Shown in pieces: positions 41,936 through 51,575 of a stretch of 64,000 nucleotides of DNA (position 1 is the stretch's first letter; each line of letters opens with the position of its first letter). This DNA is from SYOC01 sp964441775 (GTDB lineage: Bacteria > Desulfobacterota > Binatia > Bin18): the NCBI GenBank assembly GCA_964441775.1, contig CAYTVL010000034.1, forward strand, positions 1 to 64,000. The letters run 5' to 3'. The notes under the pieces are model-generated. The model saw only the letters and a list, made by a program, of their open reading frames with translations, did not search any database and was not told the DNA's origin. The position numbers and the translations under genes were made by a program.

Positions 41936-42406
41936 ATGCCTCCCGAAAGAGCCAAAGCCCCTTCTCCTTCATCTGCGACCGTCTTAGTCGTTGACGATAA
42001 CAAAGACATGGTCGAGATCCTTACTCGCCTCCTCTCTCGGCATGGCCTGCAGGCGCTGCACGCCTATAGCGGACAGGAATGCCTTGACATCATCCGCAAT
42101 CATGCTGTGGACGTGGTCGTCTTGGATGTCATGATGCCTGGCATGAACGGTCTGGAAGTCTGCGCAGCCCTGAGAGAACGAGAGACTCCCCCACCAATCA
42201 TTCTGCTCACTGCGAAAGACGACATGTCCACCCGGGCGGCGGGTATGTCATTAGGTGTTAGTGAATTCGTAGTGAAGCCTGTGAATAATCGAGACTTGTT
42301 GGCGCGCATCCAAACTCAGCTCTCCACCCGGCAATGGGAACGAGAAATCGACCATACTTCCGCCACCATGGCTCCGGACGGGAAAACGCCTGGCACTGAA
42401 CACTAA
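41936..42406 (+). CDS. Single-receiver response regulator
   Basis: 156 residues: a Pro/Ser-rich leader (about 1-14), a receiver (about 15-135) with Asp64 in VVVLDVMMPGMNGLEV and Lys in FVVKPV, and a polar tail. The gene follows a receiver-less sigma-54 activator on the same strand, so it may replace the missing receiver in trans. It precedes hisS by 77 bases. The kinase is unknown. Confidence 0.82.
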   Translation: MPPERAKAPSPSSATVLVVDDNKDMVEILTRLLSRHGLQALHAYSGQECLDIIRNHAVDVVVLDVMMPGMNGLEVCAALRERETPPPIILLTAKDDMSTRAAGMSLGVSEFVVKPVNNRDLLARIQTQLSTRQWEREIDHTSATMAPDGKTPGTEH

Positions 42407-42483
42407 GTACTCTTTCTCGGTGCAATATCGACATTGATTGCGGCGTTCCCCTCTGGCACAATCCCACTTTCCTTGAGGAACGC

Positions 42484-43755
42484 ATGAAAATTGCCGCTAT
42501 TAGAGGATTTCGCGATATTCTGCCTGAAGAGAGCGCGCTGTGGCAAAAACTTGTCGATCAAGCGCATGCTTCTTTTGCAGCGTATGGATTTTCTGAAATT
42601 ATCGTCCCGATTCTTGAAAAGACGGACCTCTTCGCCCGTGCGATCGGGGAAACCACCGATATCGTCGAAAAAGAGATGTACACGTTCACCGACCGAGACG
42701 ACGCTTCTTTGACCTTACGTCCCGAAGGAACCGCGTCCGTGTTGCGCGCGTACATCGAACATTCCTTGTCTCATAAGGAGCCCGTCTCGAAACTCTTTTA
42801 CATTGGCCCAATGTTTAGACGTGAGCGTCCACAAAAGGGACGCTATCGTCAATTTCACCAAATCGGCGCGGAAATTCTCGGTCGAGACGACCCTTTGATC
42901 GACGCCGAACTGCTCCTTATGCTGCACGACTTTTTTACCGCCCTGCAGCTCGACGTAGTGATTGATGTGAATTCCCTCGGTGATCCAGTCTGCCGTCCGC
43001 GCTACCGTGAAATTCTGCGTGCGTTCGGCGAAAGTAAGTTGAACGAACTGTGTGAGGATTGTCACTCTCGTCTCTATCGCAATCCGCTCCGCTTGCTCGA
43101 CTGTAAAAAAGAAGGGTGCCGCCAAGCCACAGCCGATGCGCCGGCCTTTGCCGACTTTCTGTGCGGTCCCTGTAGTGATCACTTCGCTCGCGTACAGCAG
43201 TCTCTGCAACAAGAGCACGTCCCTTTCCAGGTGAATCCTCGCCTCGTGCGCGGCTTGGACTATTACTGCCGTACGTCATTTGAAATATTGGCGCAGGGCT
43301 TAGGATCACAGAACGCGGTCTGCGGCGGAGGACGCTACGATGGGTTGGTGGAGCAGCTTGGTGGACCAGCGGTTCCAGGTATCGGCTTCGCTATCGGGGT
43401 TGAACGTCTGGCCATGTTGGTGCAAGCACAGGATCGCAACTTCGCGACGCCCCCGGCTGTGTTTATTGCTCCGCTTGGCGCGGCGGCTGAGGGACAAGCC
43501 GTTGCTCTTGCACGCCGATTGCGCATCGCCGGCTATCGGGTGGAACTCGAAAGCGGCGACCGTGGGCTCAAAACCCAAATGCGTCGCGCCGACAAACTAG
43601 GCGCGCGCTATGTTTTAATTATAGGCGAGAATGAGCTGGCGGCGGGCAAAGGCACGGTCAGGGATATGCAGGCGAAAGTCGATCGCGCTCTGACCGTGGA
43701 CTTCTCTCTATCGGCGCAGGACTTAATCAACACCATTTACAATATCAACAATTAG
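42484..43755 (+). CDS. hisS: Histidyl-tRNA synthetase
   Basis: Charges tRNA-His. 423 residues, standard bacterial size. Class II core with motif 1 (about 45-60), motif 2 in FYIGPMFRRERPQKGRYRQF and motif 3 in GIGFAIGVERLAML; the histidine-specific segment LVRGLDYYCRTSFE is present. The C-terminal anticodon-binding domain (about 330-420) is intact. GAGGAACGC precedes the ATG. It is followed by aspS, a common order in several bacterial phyla. Confidence 0.97.
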   Translation: MKIAAIRGFRDILPEESALWQKLVDQAHASFAAYGFSEIIVPILEKTDLFARAIGETTDIVEKEMYTFTDRDDASLTLRPEGTASVLRAYIEHSLSHKEPVSKLFYIGPMFRRERPQKGRYRQFHQIGAEILGRDDPLIDAELLLMLHDFFTALQLDVVIDVNSLGDPVCRPRYREILRAFGESKLNELCEDCHSRLYRNPLRLLDCKKEGCRQATADAPAFADFLCGPCSDHFARVQQSLQQEHVPFQVNPRLVRGLDYYCRTSFEILAQGLGSQNAVCGGGRYDGLVEQLGGPAVPGIGFAIGVERLAMLVQAQDRNFATPPAVFIAPLGAAAEGQAVALARRLRIAGYRVELESGDRGLKTQMRRADKLGARYVLIIGENELAAGKGTVRDMQAKVDRALTVDFSLSAQDLINTIYNINN

Positions 43756-43853
43756 CTTTTCGTTGTTCGTCGCACGTTCTTCCGAGCAAGGCCAAAGCGA
43801 AGAACGCCGCGAACAACGGAAGATGCGGGACTACGGACGAAGAAGTATTCTTT

Positions 43854-45626
43854 ATGGAATCACTAGGCGATTGGAAACGAAGTTGTTACTGTGGCGATCT
43901 GCGTTCTGCTCAAGTGGGGCAAGAACTCACGGTAATGGGCTGGGTGCACGCACGACGAGACCACGGAGGCGTGACGTTCATTGATCTCCGCGATCGATCG
44001 GGCTTGTTGCAGATTGTTTTTAACCCGCAGATCAGCCCCATCGCGCACGGAGCGGCAAAAGACCTGCGTATCGAGTATGTCCTCGCCGCACGAGGCGTCC
44101 TGACCAAGCGTTCTCTCGAAACCATTAACCCCGATCTGCCGACCGGAGAAATTGAGCTCCAGGTTTCCGAGTTACGCGTGCTCAACCCGTCTCGTACTGT
44201 GCCGTTCCCGATCGACGAGGAGACCAACCTAGCAGAAAATACTCGTTTACGTTATCGCTACCTTGATCTTCGCCGTCCGCAAATGTACGGGAACTTGCTT
44301 CTGCGTCATCGCCTGGCGAAGAGCGTGCGCGACTACCTCGACGGGGAAGGATTTCTCGAAGTCGAAACGCCTTTCCTCACTCGCAGCACGCCGGAAGGCG
44401 CGCGCGACTACCTGGTGCCCAGCCGAGTGAATCCCGGTTCGTTCTACGCGTTGCCGCAATCGCCGCAACTGTTCAAGCAGTTGCTGATGGTAGGCGGCCT
44501 GGACAAATACTTTCAGATCGTGCGCTGCTTTCGCGACGAAGATCTTCGCGCAGACCGCCAACCGGAATTTACGCAGATTGACATTGAAATGTCGTTTATT
44601 CAACCTGAAGACATTTTCCGCTTAACCGAAGGGATGATCGCGAAAGCGTGTCGTGAACTGAAAGGCATGGAGATCCCCACGCCTTTCCCGCGCCTCTCGT
44701 ACGCCGAAGCGATGGCCCGCTATGGCAATGATAAACCTGACGTGCGGTTTGGTCTGGAGTTGCGCGAACTCACTACCTTGTTCCGCGACACCGACATTAA
44801 AGTATTCACCGATATCGTCGCCAGAGGCGGTGTGATTCGCGGGATTCTGGCGTCGAACTGCACTTTCTCACGCAAAGAGATTGACGATCTCAATCCCCTG
44901 GCGCAGAGCTTCGGCGCCAAAGGTCTGGCGTGGATTCGCGTCACGGACGCTGGTTGGCAATCGCCGCTGGCAAAATTTGTCAACGACGACAAGAAAATGG
45001 AGATCGCCGCCGCCCTGGGCCTCAAAGAAGGCGACCTGTTGCTGATGGTCGCGGACCAGGAGAAAGTTGTCTGCGACGTGTTGTCCCGTTTGCGTCTCTA
45101 TCTTGGTGATAAGCTCGGACTGATCCCAAAAGAGGAATTTTGCTTTTTGTGGGTCACAGACTTCCCGCTGCTCGAATATGACGAAGAGGCCAAGCGTTAT
45201 ATGGCCATGCACCATCCGTTCACTTCACCACGAGAAGAAGACGTGAACCTCCTCGAAACCAATCCGCAGCAGATTCGCGCACGCGCATACGATCTCGTTC
45301 TCAACGGGGTCGAGTTGGGCGGCGGCAGCATCAGAAACCATCGCCTTGATGTCCAGCAACGGGTCTTCGCATGCTTGGGCATTGGCGAAACCGAAGCGCA
45401 AGAAAAATTCGGGTTCCTCATGGAAGCGCTATCTTACGGCGCGCCGCCGCACGGCGGCATTGCGTTCGGATTTGACCGGATGGCGATGCTCTTTGCCGGG
45501 GCGGAGTCGTTGCGCGAAGTGATCGCCTTCCCGAAGACGGCAAAAGCCGTCTGCTTGTTGACTCAGGCCCCAAGCCCGGTCGAGCCCAAGCAGTTGCGCG
45601 AGCTGAGCATCAAAGTGGACCTATGA
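43854..45626 (+). CDS. aspS: Aspartyl-tRNA synthetase
   Basis: Charges tRNA-Asp (or both tRNA-Asp and tRNA-Asn in species lacking AsnRS). 590 residues of the bacterial type: OB-fold anticodon domain (about 1-105), class II core with FRDEDLRADRQPEFTQ (motif 2) and GIAFGFDRMAMLFAG (motif 3), and the inserted GAD domain (about 285-420). The ribosome binding site is weak. The stop lies 14 bases from that of the convergent trxB. Confidence 0.97.
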   Translation: MESLGDWKRSCYCGDLRSAQVGQELTVMGWVHARRDHGGVTFIDLRDRSGLLQIVFNPQISPIAHGAAKDLRIEYVLAARGVLTKRSLETINPDLPTGEIELQVSELRVLNPSRTVPFPIDEETNLAENTRLRYRYLDLRRPQMYGNLLLRHRLAKSVRDYLDGEGFLEVETPFLTRSTPEGARDYLVPSRVNPGSFYALPQSPQLFKQLLMVGGLDKYFQIVRCFRDEDLRADRQPEFTQIDIEMSFIQPEDIFRLTEGMIAKACRELKGMEIPTPFPRLSYAEAMARYGNDKPDVRFGLELRELTTLFRDTDIKVFTDIVARGGVIRGILASNCTFSRKEIDDLNPLAQSFGAKGLAWIRVTDAGWQSPLAKFVNDDKKMEIAAALGLKEGDLLLMVADQEKVVCDVLSRLRLYLGDKLGLIPKEEFCFLWVTDFPLLEYDEEAKRYMAMHHPFTSPREEDVNLLETNPQQIRARAYDLVLNGVELGGGSIRNHRLDVQQRVFACLGIGETEAQEKFGFLMEALSYGAPPHGGIAFGFDRMAMLFAGAESLREVIAFPKTAKAVCLLTQAPSPVEPKQLRELSIKVDL

Positions 45627-45640
45627 ATCAGGTCACAGCT

Positions 45641-46573
45641 CTAACTCCTCCACTCTCCTGTCTGCAAATACCGTACGGCAGTGAGCGCCGCTGTAGCTCC
45701 GTCGCCAACAGAAGCAGCGAGCTGCCGTACAGACGCATGACGAACATCACCTGCGGCAAAAATGCCGGGGACAATAGTTCGCATGCACAGGTCTGTCACA
45801 ATTTGTCCGCGTTCGTTGAGTTGTACGAGGTCGTTCAAGAACTGCGTGTTGGGGTCTAAGCCAAGAAAAGGAAAGACCCCGGCGACATCCAACCGTGATT
45901 GCTCGCCCGTTTTCACATCCTCTAGCTGCACGTGCTGCACCGTACCCTCTCCGCTAATGGCTCGTACCACGGTATTCCAACGAAAAGAAATCTTGTCCGT
46001 GGACTGCGCGCGTTCTTGCAGCAATTGGCAAGCACGCAGCTCTTCGCGGCGGTGTACGATGGTGACGTGCGAGGCATATTGGGTGAGATGCAGCCCTTCA
46101 TCGAGCGCAGAATCGCCACCACCCACCACGACGACGGGCTGATCCATAAAAAACGCTCCGTCACACGACGCGCAATGGGACACCCCATTGCCCAAAAATT
46201 CTTCTTCACCGGGGACATGCAGTTTTGCGAAGCTCGATCCGCTCGCGACGATCAGCACTTTCGCGCGTAGCTCACCATCCTCTGTGTGCAGCACTTTGAC
46301 ATCACCGTCGAGCTGGAGCGACTGCACCTCGGCCAACTTCATTTCCAGGCCCATGTTCATCGCTTGCTGTTGGAGCATGGGGCCAAAGGAGTAGCCCGCT
46401 ACGCCTTCGGGAAAACCGGGATAATTCTCGATGTGCTCACAGTTCAGCACCTGACCGCCCGCCGCAAACTTTTCGACCAGCACGGTCCGCAGTCGATCTC
46501 TCGCGGCGTACATGCCTGCCGTGAACCCTGCCGCGCCGCCGCCAACAACAATGATGTCATAGACGTCTGTCAT
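45641..46573 (-). CDS. trxB: Thioredoxin reductase
   Basis: NADPH-dependent FAD enzyme that reduces thioredoxin. 310 residues. FAD site VGGGAAGFTAGMYAARD, redox-active CxxC in HCASCDGAFF, NADPH site VVGGGDSALDEGLHL and the C-terminal FAD motif GIFAAGDVRHA. GAGGGGAACGATC precedes the ATG. Single gene, converging on aspS and diverging from the ABC importer operon. Confidence 0.93.
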   Translation of the reverse strand: MTDVYDIIVVGGGAAGFTAGMYAARDRLRTVLVEKFAAGGQVLNCEHIENYPGFPEGVAGYSFGPMLQQQAMNMGLEMKLAEVQSLQLDGDVKVLHTEDGELRAKVLIVASGSSFAKLHVPGEEEFLGNGVSHCASCDGAFFMDQPVVVVGGGDSALDEGLHLTQYASHVTIVHRREELRACQLLQERAQSTDKISFRWNTVVRAISGEGTVQHVQLEDVKTGEQSRLDVAGVFPFLGLDPNTQFLNDLVQLNERGQIVTDLCMRTIVPGIFAAGDVRHASVRQLAASVGDGATAALTAVRYLQTGEWRS

Positions 46574-46690
46574 GATCGTTCCCCTCGCTGTGTTTGAGTG
46601 GGTATCATATCGGAGGTCGAGGGATTCGGCTATCGGCGGCTCCCTCGCTCATTACTTCTCATGTAAGGCTGTGCTACAACACACCTGTCG

Positions 46691-48916
46691 ATGAACACCC
46701 AACGCCTTTTCGTATGCGCGTTTGCGCTTCTTGCTTCCTTGCTGGCCCTGCTGCCTGCTTGTTTCACCAATAATCCTTACCGTCCACAGGATGAAAGCAA
46801 AAATATCTACTATGATGTCTTCACTAGCGAGCCCAAGCATCTGGATCCAGCCCGTGCGTACTCCGAAGATGAGTACGAGATCATGAACCCCATTTATGAG
46901 CCGGTGGTGCAGTATCACTTCCTGAAACGCCCTTACGTGCTCGCGCCGTTGACCGCTACTGCCGTGCCGGAAGCAAAGCTTTATGACAAAGCGGGGCGCA
47001 CGTTGAGTGCGGACGCGCCAGCTCAAGACGTCGCGCGCGCGGTGTATGAGATTGGGTTGCGCACCGATGTCCGCTACGAGAATCATCCGGCGTTTGCGCA
47101 AACAACCAACGGCGGGTACCGCTGGCATCTGCAAGCAGGGGACCATTTCCCGAAGATTGATCATCCCAATGAGTTATCCGAAAAAGCCACGCGTGAACTG
47201 CGCACCGAAGATTACGCCTACGAAATCAAACGCCTCGCTCACCCGTTGTTAGATTGTCCCATCTTCGCCCTGCTGGCCAATTACATCGACGGCTTCGCGG
47301 AGTTTCACGACACCCTTGCTGCAGAGGTCGCTCGCGTGCGCACGGAACGTCGTCAGGCCGCAGGCGTGTTCTATAATCAGGAAGCCGACGAGCACGTCAA
47401 TCCAATCTATCTGGACCTGCGCAACTACAACTTGCCTGGAGTGGAAGTCGTTGATGCCCATACGCTACGCGTTACGCTGAAGAAGAAATACCCGCAGTTT
47501 ATTTACTGGCTGGCCATGCCATTTTTCGCGCCGGTGCCGTGGGAGGTGGATCGCTTCTACACGCAGTCCGCCGCCATTGAACGGAACATCACTCTCGACC
47601 GCTTCCCGGTCGGCACGGGAGCTTTCTCACTGGTCGTGAATCAACCGAACTACCGTATGGTGATGCGCCGGAATCCCAACTTCCATGAAGAATTGTATCC
47701 GTCAGAAGGCGCTCCGGAAGATGAGGCGTTGGGCTTGCTCGCGGATCGCGGCAAGCGTTTGCCATTCTTGGACGAAGCAGTTTACGTATTAGAAAAAGAA
47801 GGCGTCTCGCAGTGGAACAAATTTCTGCAAGGCTACTATGACAACTCAGGTATTGGCGGAGATGTCTTCGATCAAGCCGTGCAAATCTCCAGCTCCGGCG
47901 CGGTTGAATTGACCGACGCGATGAAGGAGAAAGGGGTACGTCTGCTCACCGCCACTACTCCTTCGATCAGTTATTACGCGTTTAACATGTTAGACGATGT
48001 TGTTGGCGGCTATGACGACAAGAAACGCAAACTCCGGCAAGCGATCTCCATTGCCATTAACGAAGAAGAAATGATTCAGATCTTCCTCAATGGCCGGGGC
48101 ATTGCCGCGCAAGGCCCGTTGCCACCGGATATTTTTGGTTTTCAAGAGGGCAAAGCCGGGCTCAATCCCGTTGTGTATGACTGGGATGAACAGCGAGAAG
48201 CCCCACGCCGGAAAAGCATCGAGTACGCCAAGCGCCTTCTTGCTGAAGCCGGATACCCCGGCGGACGCGACGCCAACGGGAAATCCCTCGTGCTTTTCTT
48301 TGACACGACAGCCACCAGCGCGGCAGCCAACTCACAACTTGATTGGTTGCGCAAACAATTTGCGGCGCTCAACCTTCAACTGCAAGTTCGCTCGACCGAT
48401 TACAACCGTTTTCAGGACAAAGTGCTAAGAGGCGATTTTCAGATGCTGCAATGGGGCTGGAACGCAGATTATCCTGACCCGGAAAATTTTCTGTTTCTGC
48501 TTTATGGCCCCAATAGCAAAGTGAAAGGACAAGGAGAGAACGCGGCGAATTACGAGAATCCTCGTTTCGATGAACTGTTTCGCAAAGTAGAAAACATGCA
48601 GAACTCGCCGGAACGCGCTACGCTGATTCACGAGATGATCGTCATCGCTCAGACTGATGCGCCGTGGATATGGGGTCTCCATCCCGTGGGATATGGCTTG
48701 TACCATGAATGGCTCCATAACACGAAACCCATGCACTTCGGACGCAACACGCTGAAGTATAAACGGATCGACGTACAGCTCCGTGAGCAGCGGCGACGCG
48801 AATGGAATCGTCCAGTCACGGGGCCGTTATGGATCGCACTGGGGCTCCTCCTCCTCAGCGCTATTCCCGCCACCTTGACGTTGTATCGTCGGGAACGAGG
48901 AGTTGCGCGCGCATGA
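46691..48916 (+). CDS. Oligopeptide-type ABC substrate-binding lipoprotein with C-terminal membrane helix
   Basis: Family 5 solute-binding protein, 741 residues, about 200 longer than DppA/OppA. The N-terminal signal has a lipobox LLPACF, with Cys24 to be lipidated. The family 5 fold covers about 40-690, with an extra block at about 125-225 rich in aromatic and charged residues. Unusually the C-terminus (about 708-732, GPLWIALGLLLLSAIPATLT) is a membrane helix followed by RRERG, so the protein may be anchored at both ends. It is the first gene of the importer operon; the next start overlaps its stop by 4 bases. Confidence 0.88.
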   Translation: MNTQRLFVCAFALLASLLALLPACFTNNPYRPQDESKNIYYDVFTSEPKHLDPARAYSEDEYEIMNPIYEPVVQYHFLKRPYVLAPLTATAVPEAKLYDKAGRTLSADAPAQDVARAVYEIGLRTDVRYENHPAFAQTTNGGYRWHLQAGDHFPKIDHPNELSEKATRELRTEDYAYEIKRLAHPLLDCPIFALLANYIDGFAEFHDTLAAEVARVRTERRQAAGVFYNQEADEHVNPIYLDLRNYNLPGVEVVDAHTLRVTLKKKYPQFIYWLAMPFFAPVPWEVDRFYTQSAAIERNITLDRFPVGTGAFSLVVNQPNYRMVMRRNPNFHEELYPSEGAPEDEALGLLADRGKRLPFLDEAVYVLEKEGVSQWNKFLQGYYDNSGIGGDVFDQAVQISSSGAVELTDAMKEKGVRLLTATTPSISYYAFNMLDDVVGGYDDKKRKLRQAISIAINEEEMIQIFLNGRGIAAQGPLPPDIFGFQEGKAGLNPVVYDWDEQREAPRRKSIEYAKRLLAEAGYPGGRDANGKSLVLFFDTTATSAAANSQLDWLRKQFAALNLQLQVRSTDYNRFQDKVLRGDFQMLQWGWNADYPDPENFLFLLYGPNSKVKGQGENAANYENPRFDELFRKVENMQNSPERATLIHEMIVIAQTDAPWIWGLHPVGYGLYHEWLHNTKPMHFGRNTLKYKRIDVQLREQRRREWNRPVTGPLWIALGLLLLSAIPATLTLYRRERGVARA

Positions 48917-50238
48917 TTGCCTACATCATCCGGCGTTGTCTCTATGCAATTCCCATCCTTGTCGGCGTCAACGTTCTAGTCTTTATGCTATTCTTCTTTG
49001 TCAACTCACCCGATGACATGGCGCGCGCGCATCTCGGGCAGAAACGCGTCACGCCGGAGCAAATCGACCAGTGGAAACGAGAGCATTCCCTCGATCTTCC
49101 TTACTTTTACAACGCGGGCTGGCGACGCATTGGCTCACTCGCAGCGCAGACAAAAGAAAATACGGCGGAGTTTCCCACGGCGGGGACTGGTCATTACGCA
49201 CTCATCGTCGAAGCGCCAGCCGCGCAAAAAACCGCGCAAGAGCGCACGTTACGCCTGCGAAGCGATCAACAGGATCGCCTGGTGGCGCCGGATGGATTTG
49301 ACGCGGCTGGGAAGATGATGCTGCCGGCCTCTATTCGTTCTCAGCAGTTTCCATTCCGCATTCTTTCTTCCCAGACGGCGGATACGACCTCACCGCAACT
49401 CACGCTCACCTTTGGGTTGGAGACCCCGGCCCCGGCCCATCGTGTCGTTCTCGTGTATCAAGATGATATCAACTTGCTCTCACGTTTTACTCGAACTATC
49501 TTCTTTCAACGTTCGCTGCAGATGTTGTTCTTCCAGTATGGGAAGTCTGACGATGGGAAAAATATCGGCGAAGAAATCTTCAAACGCATCGGTCCGAGCC
49601 TGACTATCACCCTTCCGGTTTTTCTCCTCGGCTTGATGATCGACATTGTCGTTTCCATGCTCGTGGCTGTTTATCGTGGTACGTATGTAGACTACTGGGC
49701 CATCATCGTGTGTGTCGTGCTGATGTCGATCTCCGGCTTGTTCTACATCGTCGGTGGACAAGCGCTCTTTGCAAAAACATTACGCCTCGTGCCCATCTCG
49801 GGGTTTGATTATGGCGTACACGCCGTCAAGTTCGTCTTCCTGCCCGTGCTCATCGCCATCGTCTCCGGCATGGGCGGCAGCATTCGCTTTAATCGCACGA
49901 TCTTTCTCGAAGAGCTGAATAAAGAGTACGTACGCACCGCACGAGCCAAGGGGTTGCCTGAGCGTAACGTCCTTTTTGTCCACACGTTAAAGAACGCGAT
50001 GCTGCCTATTCTCACGAGTGTCGTGGTCAGCTTGCCATTCCTCTTCGCTGGCAGCCTTTTGCTTGAATCCTTTTTCGCCATTCCCGGTATGGGCGCGTTC
50101 ATGATCGATGCGATTCAACGCCAGGATTTTGCGGTGGTGCAAGCCATGGTGTCCCTCGGGTCCTTCCTCTACATCCTTGGACTATTGTTGACAGATATCA
50201 GTTACACTCTCGTGGACCCACGAGTGCGGTTGGAGTAA
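48913..50238 (+). CDS. ABC permease (DppB/OppB family) with periplasmic insert
   Basis: 441 residues from the ATG at 48913, which overlaps the preceding stop as ATGA. The first helix (about 8-30) is followed by about 160 residues of non-membrane sequence (about 32-200), much more than in DppB, then the usual five helices. The EAA loop is EYVRTARAKGLPERNVLFVH. The C-terminus DISYTLVDPRVRLE is typical. The insert could pair with the enlarged binding protein. A longer frame upstream to 48802 is a shadow within the binding-protein gene. Confidence 0.9.
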   Translation: MIAYIIRRCLYAIPILVGVNVLVFMLFFFVNSPDDMARAHLGQKRVTPEQIDQWKREHSLDLPYFYNAGWRRIGSLAAQTKENTAEFPTAGTGHYALIVEAPAAQKTAQERTLRLRSDQQDRLVAPDGFDAAGKMMLPASIRSQQFPFRILSSQTADTTSPQLTLTFGLETPAPAHRVVLVYQDDINLLSRFTRTIFFQRSLQMLFFQYGKSDDGKNIGEEIFKRIGPSLTITLPVFLLGLMIDIVVSMLVAVYRGTYVDYWAIIVCVVLMSISGLFYIVGGQALFAKTLRLVPISGFDYGVHAVKFVFLPVLIAIVSGMGGSIRFNRTIFLEELNKEYVRTARAKGLPERNVLFVHTLKNAMLPILTSVVVSLPFLFAGSLLLESFFAIPGMGAFMIDAIQRQDFAVVQAMVSLGSFLYILGLLLTDISYTLVDPRVRLE

Positions 50239-50243
50239 CCATC

Positions 50244-51572
50244 GTGACGATGCAGCTTCAACACCTGTGGCTGACCTTGGGATTCCAACCCATTTTTTTA
50301 TGGAGCGACGTGCTTATTTACCTCTTGCTCCTGAGCGGCGGCGTTTGGTTTGGCTTCGCTCTCCGGCGGGAATATTGGCGGGTGGCGTTACGTCAGGTCG
50401 CCCTGAATCGTCTGGCTGTGCTGAGTTTTGGCATTCTCTGTCTCTACGGCGCTATCGGCTTCCTCGATACGCTACACTTCCGCAAGGGGCCTGGCGGCGC
50501 TATTCAAAGCGCCCTTGATGGGTTGTGCGCCCCACTGATCGCCCATACGGAGAAAACGTACTCGTCTCCCTTTGCTGTCTATCTCTTCAGCAAAGAAAAT
50601 ATCATCATGCCGAATGGCAAACAGGTTCGTGATTATCCGCGCCTGCGGTTTGCGGGGCAAGCGCTTCAAAATCCGAATGACAAGTGGTCCGATATCCAAA
50701 CGAAAGGCGTCGTCGGTCTCCTCTGGGGTTTGGGCGTTGGACTGCTGTTCTTACTGGCGGCTCGTTGGTTGACGGGAACGCGCTGGGTTGGAGGATTTTT
50801 ATTAGTTGTCGCCGTTATGTTTGCGGAAGCTATAGCCTTGAGCCCGTACTATCATATTTTGGGCACGGACAAGACGGGCCAAGACGTGTTGTATATTGGG
50901 CTCAAGAGCGTGCGCACCGGGCTCATCATTGGTACGCTGACAACACTGATTGTGACTCCTTTCGCTATCCTCTGCGGTGTACTGGCTGGTTACTTAGGCG
51001 GCTGGGTTGATGATGTCATTCAGTATGTTTACTCGACGCTGGAGTCGATTCCCGACATCTTGCTCATCGCCGCCGCGATGTTAATCTTTCAGGTTGGGCT
51101 CACCGAAGAAGAGACAATTATTTCGGCGGACAAACGACTCGTCTACCTGTGTGTGATTATGGGCATTACCTCATGGACCGGCCTGTGCCGGTTATTGCGC
51201 GCCGAAGTGCTGAAATTGCGAGAAATTGAATATGTGCAAGCAGCCGATGCGTTCGGCGTAAGCCGAACGCGCATTATCCTGCGCCATCTCGTTCCGAACG
51301 TCATGCATATCGTGTTGATTTCCATCGTGTTGCGCTTTAGCGGACTCGTGTTAGCGGAAGCCGTGCTCGCTTATGTCGGCATCGGCGTCGATCCCTCGAT
51401 GCAGTCGTGGGGCAACATGATCAATCAAGCGCGCCTTGAACTCGCACGCGAGCCGGTGGTGTGGTGGAATCTGTTCGCGGCGTTTGTGTTTATGCTTGGT
51501 CTGGTCTTACCGGCGAACTTATTTGGAGACGCGGTGCGAGATGCGTTGGACCCGCGATTGAGAACCCGTTGA
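50244..51572 (+). CDS. ABC permease (DppC/OppC family), enlarged
   Basis: 442 residues against about 300 in DppC. The start is a GTG at 50244 with GGAG eight bases upstream; an ATG at 50250 is possible. Helices at about 12-30, 45-65 and 155-190 precede the conserved permease core (about 215-435), whose EAA loop is EYVQAADAFGVSRTRIILRH. GTDKTGQDVLYIGLKSVRTG is the DppC hallmark (GTDxxGRD). The N-terminal 150 residues have no counterpart in the standard family. It begins 5 bases after the first permease. Confidence 0.9.
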   Translation: MTMQLQHLWLTLGFQPIFLWSDVLIYLLLLSGGVWFGFALRREYWRVALRQVALNRLAVLSFGILCLYGAIGFLDTLHFRKGPGGAIQSALDGLCAPLIAHTEKTYSSPFAVYLFSKENIIMPNGKQVRDYPRLRFAGQALQNPNDKWSDIQTKGVVGLLWGLGVGLLFLLAARWLTGTRWVGGFLLVVAVMFAEAIALSPYYHILGTDKTGQDVLYIGLKSVRTGLIIGTLTTLIVTPFAILCGVLAGYLGGWVDDVIQYVYSTLESIPDILLIAAAMLIFQVGLTEEETIISADKRLVYLCVIMGITSWTGLCRLLRAEVLKLREIEYVQAADAFGVSRTRIILRHLVPNVMHIVLISIVLRFSGLVLAEAVLAYVGIGVDPSMQSWGNMINQARLELAREPVVWWNLFAAFVFMLGLVLPANLFGDAVRDALDPRLRTR

Positions 51573-51575
51573 CTT

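Noticed and set aside
48802..48912. N-terminal extension of the first ABC permease
   Set aside because: It lies in the 3' end of the binding-protein gene in another frame; the ATG at 48913 begins the conserved permease sequence and overlaps the stop as ATGA.
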